Shown here: one piece after another, positions 56,032 to 64,000 of the stretch
Numbering within the stretch: position 1 is the first letter of the stretch
Layout: every line of letters starts with the position of its first letter
Assembly: GCA_022925895.1 (NCBI GenBank)
Contig: JAKSYS010000208.1
Span: 25,093 to 89,092 of the forward strand
Reading direction: 5' to 3'
DNA from: Fragilaria crotonensis
Lineage: Eukaryota; Bacillariophyta; Fragilariophyceae; Fragilariales; Fragilariaceae
Length of the DNA stretch: 64,000 bases
Program-made: the position numbers and the translations under genes
The notes under the pieces: model-generated
Told to the model about the DNA's origin: nothing
The model's database searches: none
Seen by the model: the letters and a program-made list of their open reading frames with translations, nothing else

Positions 56032-59000
56032 CTAGATTCGAGGGTTGATGACGAAGATAGATTCTTTGGGCAGACGTGTGACCCCTTTACTTGTGAACCT
56101 CTTGCATTGAGCCTTCTTGCGTTCTGTTGCCTCAGAGTCTCGTGTCTTGGCCCAATCAGTTGCATTGGAGACCGGCTTGCCAAATGAACTGCACTTCGCA
56201 GGTGGGATGCCAAGCTTTCCACAAATTGTATTGTAGTGGGATCCAAAAACGACTTCGTCCATTTCCTCTCGATCCGAGAGGGCAGCCGCGACTGCAATCA
56301 AACGGCCTAGCACATTTTGAGATTCCCACTCCTTGCTATCCATTCCCTTGGTATCAACAATAACGCCCATAGCTCCACTTTTGCGACTTAAGAGTGTTTG
56401 CCGGTAGATCTGCCAAGCATTATCGTCTTCCATGGACTCGATCGATACACCCGTTGATAGGAGAAAAGGACTTGTCACCGATCCATCATCGGGCGTTTTC
56501 TGGGTAAAATGCACCACCCCGCCAAGTAATTGATCAAAAGAAGATTCCCTGGTTACGATTCGACTCTTCTCCACCCCCATGCTTTGAAAGACACTCAAAA
56601 TAGTCTCCTCAAAAACATGGAAGGTCTTACGAACATCAATATCACCAAGAGGATAGGCCTCACGATAGCATGGTTCAGCCTGAACAGGGTCAACGCTGCC
56701 AAGATGGAGAAAGGGAGAAGTACTAAAGATCTGCAAAATCAAACCGCAAACGACGCTGACAGTCAACAAGGTCCCGCCATGGTTCACATCCATAGGAATA
56801 GGCCCACCGACGTCGCAAATGTAATTAGGGCAGTTCACCAAAGAGCCTGATTGTAGCCATCCGCCAGCGTTGCTCAGAAAGTTGATTTCAGGCATAAGTC
56901 TGACTCCTCGAAAAGCAGCATATTCCACAAGTTGCCTCAAAGCATCTTCGGTGTAATATCCCGTATACCGCTTCTGCTGCAGCGAAAGGTGGCCGTACTC
57001 CAACATCTGAATCGGAAAAGACTCGTTCTCAACTAGACGAACATGCAAAAGGTTGAATCCGAGCTTTGAAACAAAATCGATAATATGCCGCAACTCTTCA
57101 ATTGTGAAAAACTGGTGAGCCAGGTCAACCATGACACCCGTGTGGTTGGTGGCGAACTGATAAATGGGATCTTTTGCAATAGAAAATCTGCGGACTTCCT
57201 CCGTTTTGGCAATCTCTTTTCTGAGCTCCGTTGCTCTGGTATGGGCGATCTCAATGTCAGTGCTGCGGTGCACATGAGTCGCGGTATCCTTCCTCCGTAT
57301 CCGAAATGACATGGCAGGATATGTCATGCGTTCACAAATAGTTGCTGACCAGGCCTTTTGAAGAACACTGTGAGTTGGCTTCCAAAGATAGGTTGGCAAC
57401 TGCGGCCTGCCTTCGAGAACGCAAAAGTCATCGGCAAGGCCCATCTTGAGGCAAAGTGTTCGATAGTCTGCCAGGAATGCTTCTCTAGTTTTGGACATGT
57501 CCTTCCTCGACGCCATGGCAACCGCAATAAGTTTCCCCAATACATTGCGAACTTGGAATGAACATGGCCCCAATTCAAAGGTTGCTGCAATTACCGCCGT
57601 CGGATTAAGTGCATACCTCGCTGCTGCAATCGTTGCAATATCCCAAGCATCTTTGTCCTTCGACATGTCAAAATACAAGTTGGTCGACATGAAAAATGGT
57701 TGCTTCAAGTCCTCCTCCTTGATTGGCACATTATGCCACCAATGAGTAACTTCGCCAGCACGTTTTAGATGTTTTCCTTTGACACGAGCAATACTAGGAA
57801 AAGTGCTCAAATCGTCCTTTCCTGTCGTCTCCCAACGGACTACGTTTTTCGGGTTAACATTGAGCCGCCCCAGCATTTCTCTCAAGGCATCCTCAAACTT
57901 TTGAAAATTTGGCCAGATTTGCAGCTCCGTAAAACAAGGATCGCTCATGAATACCTCATCGCCTCCAAGGTGTAGGTAGGGTGATGTGTCAAAAATGTCC
58001 AAGATTTCCTTCAGCACATCTTCAATAACTTGCAGAACCATCGGCTGATCTATCCGCAACGGTATGGAGTATGATCTGTCGCATATGAAATTTGTACAGG
58101 GATAAAGCATTCCTGGAATGCCTGACCATGCACCGGCGTGACCTGGTATATTCAGTTCCGGCATAATTGACACACCGCGGTCCTTTGCAAAGCGAACCAA
58201 CTGCCGTAATTCCTGAGCGGTGTAGACCTCGCTAGTGCGATTGAAATGAGCTGAAGTTGCCAATTGAGGATGGCAATCAAGCTGTACCACAAAAGATTGG
58301 TCGTCAGTGAGTCGAAAGTGAATCAAATCGAAACCAAGGACGGCTATAAAGTCAATCAGTTCGTAGAGCCATGGTAAGGGAAAGAAATGGCGAGCGGCAT
58401 CAATTAAGATGCCTGTATGAGTGGTCCTGTTTCCTTCGCGCGCAACTTCAATTAACGGATGCTGAAGTTGAATCTTAGGGGGCGCCAACGCTTCGTCGTA
58501 GTCACATTGTACTGTATTCCAGTGCATGGCAAGCTGCTGTTTCAAACCATCTGGGTCGCTTCGGGTTGAGCGCACAAATTCTTCTCTCTCGTTAGGAAGA
58601 TTTGTTTTCGGAGTGATCTTCGCTAAGTCTTCCGGACTCAAGCCGTGAGCGCCTGCATGTTGTTCATGATTTATTCGGAAGGTTACATTGGATCCGAGGG
58701 GTTGTGATCCAGCGATTGCCACATTGCCTTCTTCTGGATACATAGGTTGCCATTTTTCTTTCATATTAGCGTCCACTTCTTTAGCAAGTTGTGTTGCTTC
58801 AACCACAAACGCTTCTCCTGCAACTTCCTCATTGCTTTGTTGCAAAGCTGTCGCTTGATTTCGTTCCCTTTCTTCCGATGCATTTACTTCTCCGTCCGTT
58901 TCGTCCTTTTGTGATGGATTTCGGAGCCTACCCAATTGCAGCAGAGGACTGGGCCGGCGTTGTCGAGAAGAACGTCGAGGTGAATTCATCTCGCAGTGCG

Positions 59001-59161
59001 CGTTGGGTGTGAAACCTGTCGATCGTGAGGCCACGAAAGGCAGCCAAAACTCTCAAATGAGACAGGGTCAAGATCAACACGGCTCCTGCTGCGACGCCGA
59101 GCACGAACCCGCGTTTCTTCGTTCCGCGTCGCTCCGGCGCAAAGAATGACGATGACGACAT
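56032..59161 (-). CDS. Membrane-anchored tandem GH20 beta-N-acetylhexosaminidase-like protein, second domain degenerate
   Basis: The ATG at 59161 (MSSSSFFAPERRG) gives a basic N-terminus and a signal anchor (KKRGFVLGVAAGAVLILTLS). The frame then shifts by +1 between about 58930 and 59034 into the 1000-codon frame ending at 56032 (its own start is only GTG). Two GH20 (TIM-barrel) domains follow. Domain 1 has THTGILIDAARHFFPL, FRLTDDQSF, MPELNIPGHAGAW and YLHLGGDEVF with the Asp-Glu catalytic pair (residues 359-360 of the long frame). Domain 2 repeats the pattern (HTGVMVDLAHQFF, LMPEINFLSNAGGW), but the pair is replaced by HLGSVDPV (777-783). GH20 enzymes remove terminal GlcNAc/GalNAc, for instance from chitin fragments or glycans. 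It is a predicted type II secretory-pathway protein. Confidence 0.82.
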
Positions 59162-60187
59162 GGGGAAATGCACGGAAATCCACAAACAACTATAACTCTC
59201 TTATACAACGCCGCTTATTCCGAATTCCGAGGATCAAAGTACGACTACCGATAGTAACTGCAATCAGCACTTCATGTACACTGTGTCGGTATTCTTCGTT
59301 GTTTTATGTTTTATGCATCTCATATCAACTTCTGATCATGCCCACCCTCGGATCAAAACCAGTCGTGTGCACCAGGATTTTGAATTTTGACCGTTAATAT
59401 CCCTAAATCTGGTTCTACCAGACTATCATGTACCGGTAGAGTACAAATCCTACTGGTTTCCACTGTACATTACTTGGTCAGCCGTCCAGAGTCCAGGGTC
59501 CAGAGCAGGTATGCGCACATGAGTAAAAGTGCATGTGCTAGGATGTTACGATGACGGTACACCCGTACGACGGTAGTTTGTATGGGACGATAACCCTTTA
59601 GTCGCTCACTAATTTCGATTAGCAATACGTTACGCCTTCGACTTCGTCCGATCATATTCAATCAGTTTATCAGACCCATCGCACCAATCACGACCATTGG
59701 AAGCGACGGGATTGCCATCGCGACGTCATTGTCGTGAGCCACGAAGAGGGCGGCTCGGGCCGACTTTCCACCCCATTCCTTCGCCTCACTCTGACACTAG
59801 ACACATGGTGCCGGCTTGGATTATGCCGCAAAATAGTATCCCTCATCAGTGACCCATAGTGTGATGATGGATCACATGGCCTCGGTGAGGCGTCCATTGT
59901 GTTTCATTCCATGGATGCAACCTGACACCTGGACATTAGTCACGGTCAAATTGGGAATCGACTACCCAACGAATCAACAGCCCGAAATTATCCATCGGGT
60001 TTTCCCCAACGCAAGATGGGACCGGTTCAACGGAACACAACGGAATATATAATTTCCAAGAGTACAATAACTGCACGTAGCACGGGTCAACGCATGCGCT
60101 CCGTTGAGATAAGAGCGACTCATGCGCCCCATCCACACAATCTTTCGATCTCGTCCGACCGGAAATCTTTAAAGGAAAACGAACACC
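59162..60187. other. Promoter of the GH20 gene and upstream part of copia element 2
   Basis: No gene is supported. The stretch must contain the GH20 promoter and, nearer 60187, the leader of the second copia element. A TATATAAT sequence about 140 bp before the gag ATG could be the LTR promoter. LTR borders cannot be set because the partner LTR lies outside the window. Confidence 0.45.
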
Positions 60188-61651
60188 ATGAACAACGCCG
60201 TTATGCGTGCGACTTTAACCCGTATCGGCTTCTCCGAGGCCGCGGCTCAAGCGATAGTCGAGGATCAGGGCATCGATTCTCTCGATGAGATCAAGTTGAT
60301 GACTGACATCGAGATAGAGAGCGTGCAACATTGTCCGGCGACCTGGAGGACCATTCCCGCCATCGGTGGAGCGCCAGGGGCCGCTGCTATACAGAACCCT
60401 GGTGTTTCGGTCAACCAACGCGCAGAGGGACACCTGAAGCTCTTGTCGTTCTATCTACGTCATCAAGCGCGTGTGAGCCGCACCGTCACTGCAGCCGACA
60501 TCACACTCGAACCATTCGCTCCGTTCGCGACCTGCGCGAATTCGAGTCGACGTACAAGGCTCCTACGGAAACACCCACGATCAACGCTAAGGATTGGCCT
60601 AAGACCATGGAGTCAATCGAGGAATACCTTCGTTCATACCTCGGGAACGAAAGATACCCTTGGCGTACGTGATTCGTAAGAATGACGCCGTACCTGAAGA
60701 CGACGTAGGGGAGCCGTATATCCCACGATACAGGATGAGATGATAGCGAGCCCCGCATTACACGTTGAATGCGGCCAATATGAGGATTTCGGATCCCACT
60801 TATCTCGTTAACCGGGAGAAAGTGTGGGATATCATCTCGAAGATCACGAGGAACACTCTTGCTGGACGTATGTTAAACCCGCTCAACGTACACGTGACGG
60901 CAGGATGGCTTTCCTCAGCCTTTACCAGCACTTCCTGGGGCCAAACAATGTCGACAACATGGCGACGCTTGCAGAGGACAAGCTCAAGAATACCGTTTAC
61001 AACGGCGAGCAGCGTCGTTGGGATTTTGAGCGCTACGTAAACGTTCATAAGCAGCAGCACTCCATAATGGAGGGTCTGATCGAACACGGTACACCGGAAT
61101 CGACCCACGCTCCAAGGTCCGATTCCTGTTGGACGGCATCAAGACCGACAAGTTTGACGCCGTCAAGACCCGAATCATGTCCGACGAGAGGCTTCGCAGT
61201 GACTTTGACGCCTGCGTTACCCTTTACCAGGACTACATCCGACAGACCTCGAAGTCGAAAGTAAGTGCGAACACGGTGAACATATCCGAGGTGAAGACGC
61301 ACGGCAACAAACGCAAGGCGGGGCGATTGAAGACCGTTATTACACCAAGGAGGAGTACAACGATTTAACCCCGACCAGAAGAAAGAACTCGCAGCCAAGC
61401 GTCTCAAGCGAGGTCACAAGCCAGGTGCAAAGGACAGCAAGGTTAAGGGGACTGGCGGCAGCGGTACAAAGCAGAGCAACAAGGATGTCATCAAGAACCT
61501 CAAGGCCGTGAACCGCCAGGTCTCTCAACTCGCAAAACAAATGGGCAAGACTGGCGTCAACGACGATGACACCGATAGCTCAACCAACTCTGGGTCGGCC
61601 TCTAACAATGAGAAAGAGAAGGGCACATCCAATCGCAAGAATCCTTCCTGA
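60188..61651 (+). pseudogene. Copia element 2 gag, several frameshifts
   Basis: The ATG at 60188 gives MNNAVMRATLTRIGFSEAAA and IDSLDEIKLMTDIEIES; HLKLLSFYLRHQARVSRTVT leads into IRSVRDLREFESTYKAP in another frame (break near 60520). Later frames give MAFLSLYQHFLGPNNVDNMA, HKQQHSIMEGLIEHG, FDACVTLYQDYIRQTSKSK and a basic GHKPGAKDSKVKG tail with a coiled coil (NLKAVNRQVSQLAKQMGK). This layout matches gag of diatom copia elements, the capsid precursor that packages the RNA. At least four one-base shifts are needed to read it as one protein. Confidence 0.72.
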
Positions 61652-61701
61652 CCCGTCAGAAACGAATTTCGACCCAGGAGTCCAAGTGACGATGCGTTGC
61701 A

Positions 61702-64000
61702 ATGAGCATCTTTCGCACGCTCGGATCCTTGGATGTGACTGTTGAAGAATCTCGAACGGATCTAGACTCACACGCTGACCAGTGTGCAGTCGGTCATAAT
61801 TCTTTAATAGTACATGACTACGATCGCCCGATAAACGTTTCTGGCTATGACCCAGCGGGCCCTATTGCCAAAGACATGCGTACGGTGTCTGCAGCACTAG
61901 CGTACGATGACCCGCTCAGCGGTGCAACTGTTATACTACTGGTCCATCAGGCGATCTACATACCGGAATTGAGTCACAACCTACTGTCACCTATGCAAGT
62001 TCGTATTAATGACGTGATTATAAACGAGACGCCTCGTTTCCTCACTGAAAACCCCGACGAATTCACGCATTCCATACTCATTCCGGAACCCGACATGGAT
62101 CGCCCTTACGTAATTCCCCTCGGACTTCATGGAGTCACCTCTACATTCCCAACCCGCAAACCGACAACGGAGGAATACGAAACCCTTCCTCACTTGTGTC
62201 TCACAAGCGCCGACCCACCGTACGATCCGCACGACCCAGCATTCGCTTCACAAGAACATGCGATCACCGCATCTGTGTGGAATCCAGGGGACCGTATTGG
62301 GGCCGCTCCGTCTCGACGGCTCTGTTCAGCATCCCACACCCATGCTGTGGCGAAGGCAAAGGCAATTGTCGATGGGATTGATGCGGCAACGTTGTCGCTC
62401 AAACAAATCTCTGTCACACATGATGACGCACTGTTAGCGCAATCGTTGTCTGTATTACAGAAACACGGGACAGGTGTTGGGAAGCAATATACACCAGAGC
62501 AACTTGCCTCAAATTGGGGTATTGACCTGACGACTGCGCGTCGGACCATTGACGTCACTACGCAACGAGGCGTGAGGACGGTACTTCATCCGACATTGTC
62601 CAGGCGTTTCAGGACAAATGACCGTCAATTGCGATATCGCAGACTAGCGATTGACTGTTTCACTGATACCCTTATCTCCAACACTGTTTCCCGCCGCAAC
62701 AACAAGTATGCGCAAATTTTTGCAACGTCCGACGGGTGGTGCCGTGCTTACCCAATGTCTAAAAGTCGATGGCTCATGAGGGGTTATCGCTCCTTTTCCA
62801 AAGAGAGGGTGTCCCCAACACCATCATCATGGACGGCGCACGCGAACAGACGATGGGCCTATTCCGGAAAAAGTGCCGCGAAGTGAGCGTTCACGTGAAG
62901 CAAACTGAACCACACACTCCTGGTCAAACGCAGCGGAAGCCGCAATCAGAGAACTGAAGAAAGGCGTGGGTAGACAGATGGTTAGGTCAAGGGCTCCGAA
63001 GCGGCTGTGGGATGACTGCTTGGAGCGTGAGGCGTACGTCAGGTCGTTTACCGCGCACGAGATCTTCAGATTGAGTGGGCAGGTGCCCGAAACAATTGTG
63101 AGTGGAGAAACAGCCGACATTTCACCTCTTGCCCAATTCAAATGGTATGAGTGGGTAATGTTTCGCGATACGTCCGTTACCTACCCTGACGATGCCTTGG
63201 TGCTCGGACGCGACCTGGGACCGGCCATTGACATCGGTCCGGCGATGACAAGGAAAATCCTCAAGGCGAACGGCCAAGTGGTATACAGATCGACAGTTAG
63301 GTCGTTGACGCCTGATGAGATGGCCGATACAACTGCAAAGGCAGCTCGCGACAAGTTCACCGAGTCCGTGAACGCAGCGTTGGGAGAGGCCTTCAAATAC
63401 GAAGACTTCGTTAACGATCCAGAACTCGAGGCGTTTGACACCCCTATATATGACGAGTACGACGACGATGTTGACGGGAAGGGCCCTGAGGTGCCCGACG
63501 AACTTGAGGATGACGTTGACACCTACGATCAATATGTGGGGGCCGAAGTAGCGTTACCGATTGGTGGCAACATGATGAATGCCAAGGTCAGGGGACGAAA
63601 GCGCTCTGCAGATGGCAGCGTCCGCGGTCGTGCGAATACGAACCCAATACTCGACACTCGTACATACGAGGTTGAATTTTCTGACGGTCAAACTGCTGAA
63701 GTGACGGCGAATGTCATTGCGCAGAATATGTACGCAATGTGCGACGAAGAGGAAATCAATTCCTTCTGCTGGCTGGCATTGTTGACCATCGGAAAGACGA
63801 GAGCGCGATCTCACGGGCCGACATGTATATTCGAAAAGGGTCAAACACACACATCCGGAAATCGACTCGAGGATGGCGTTTATGTGTTGAATGGAAGGAT
63901 GGTACTACCTCATGGGAGAGGCTAGCCGACTTGAAGGAGTCAAACCCAGTGGAGGTGGCCGACTATGCCATATCTAGAGGTATCGACCAAGAGCCTGCAT
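61702..64000 (+). CDS. Copia element 2 pol (protease, integrase region), 3' partial and frameshifted
   Basis: The frame 61702-62886 starts close after gag. It has TDLDSHADQCAVG, the active-site region of the retroviral-type aspartic protease, then LSHNLLSPMQVR (protease end) and, after a spacer, the pre-integrase HPTLSRRFRTNDRQLRYRRL and LAIDCFTDTL, where the integrase core begins. Breaks near 62770 and 62950 lead into 62966-63925. That frame holds the integrase C-terminal part (KRLWDDCLEREAYVRSFTAH, QFKWYEWVMFRD) and an acidic linker with RGRANTNPILDTRTYEVEFS. Reverse transcriptase should follow outside the window. Confidence 0.72.

Larger units (their letters stand above)
60188..64000 (+). 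mobile_element. Copia (CoDi-like) retrotransposon 2, 5' part, continuing beyond the window
   Basis: Gag (60188 to about 61651), then protease and integrase regions (61702 onward) are in plus-strand copia order and still open near the window end. It is a different family from element 1: gag and pol share little wording with it. Frameshifts occur, but far fewer residues are lost than in element 1, so it is probably younger. The 3' end is outside. Confidence 0.82.

Noticed and set aside
2-64000. tRNA, rRNA or CRISPR arrays
   Set aside because: No cloverleaf with a TTCGA-type T-loop, no rRNA-like sequence and no regularly spaced direct repeats with unique spacers were found; the 39156-39575 repeats have irregular spacing and lie in a eukaryotic transposon.

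Overview
The window is nuclear DNA of a photosynthetic stramenopile, most likely a diatom. The evidence is: spliced genes with short GT-AG introns (about 66-113 nt); N-terminal presequences of the diatom plastid type (a signal peptide followed by an AF-like motif, and a twin-arginine lumen signal on an FKBP); copia retrotransposons of the kind called CoDi in diatoms; and host gene families that I know from diatom genomes. Species cannot be told from the sequence. Function calls rest on motifs read by eye; no database search was run.

Host genes occupy two blocks. Block 1 (1-20.3 kb) holds the end of a glutaredoxin/GST-like protein, an FAD monooxygenase, an ABC1/UbiB-type kinase (minus), a lumenal FKBP isomerase, an HIR/SPFH membrane protein (minus), a 3.8 kb GTAC-rich gap, a large unrecognised protein with a basic tail, a small secreted or plastid protein, and a 1504-residue TPR protein (minus). 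Block 2 (48.6-59.2 kb) holds an LRR-like stramenopile protein, a STAND/AAA ATPase with a helical repeat tail, and a membrane-anchored tandem GH20 hexosaminidase (minus).

Between them, 24.4-44.2 kb is a three-layer transposon nest. A decayed copia element was split by a 15.3 kb pogo/Tc1-like DNA transposon (28021-43369, TA target duplication). The transposase gene of that element was then split by an 11.7 kb DNA element (31042-42702, 24-bp perfect terminal inverted repeats, TA duplication). Joining the flanks with one TA copy restores an open frame at both sites, which fixes the order of insertion. The innermost element carries three genes: a C2H2-finger DDE transposase of Plavaka/CACTA-like style, a long protein with a candidate 2-oxoglutarate/Fe(II) dioxygenase core, and a repeat-bearing third protein. 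Five copies of a palindromic 18-mer lie upstream of the dioxygenase gene. This is the best candidate for a little-described system. A Harbinger-like MITE lies at 46979-47962, and a second copia element starts at about 60.2 kb and runs off the window.

Nearly every long gene, host and transposon alike, is cut by one-base frameshifts in otherwise conserved coding sequence. This looks more like uncorrected indels in the assembly than mass pseudogenisation, and it affects every gene model here.
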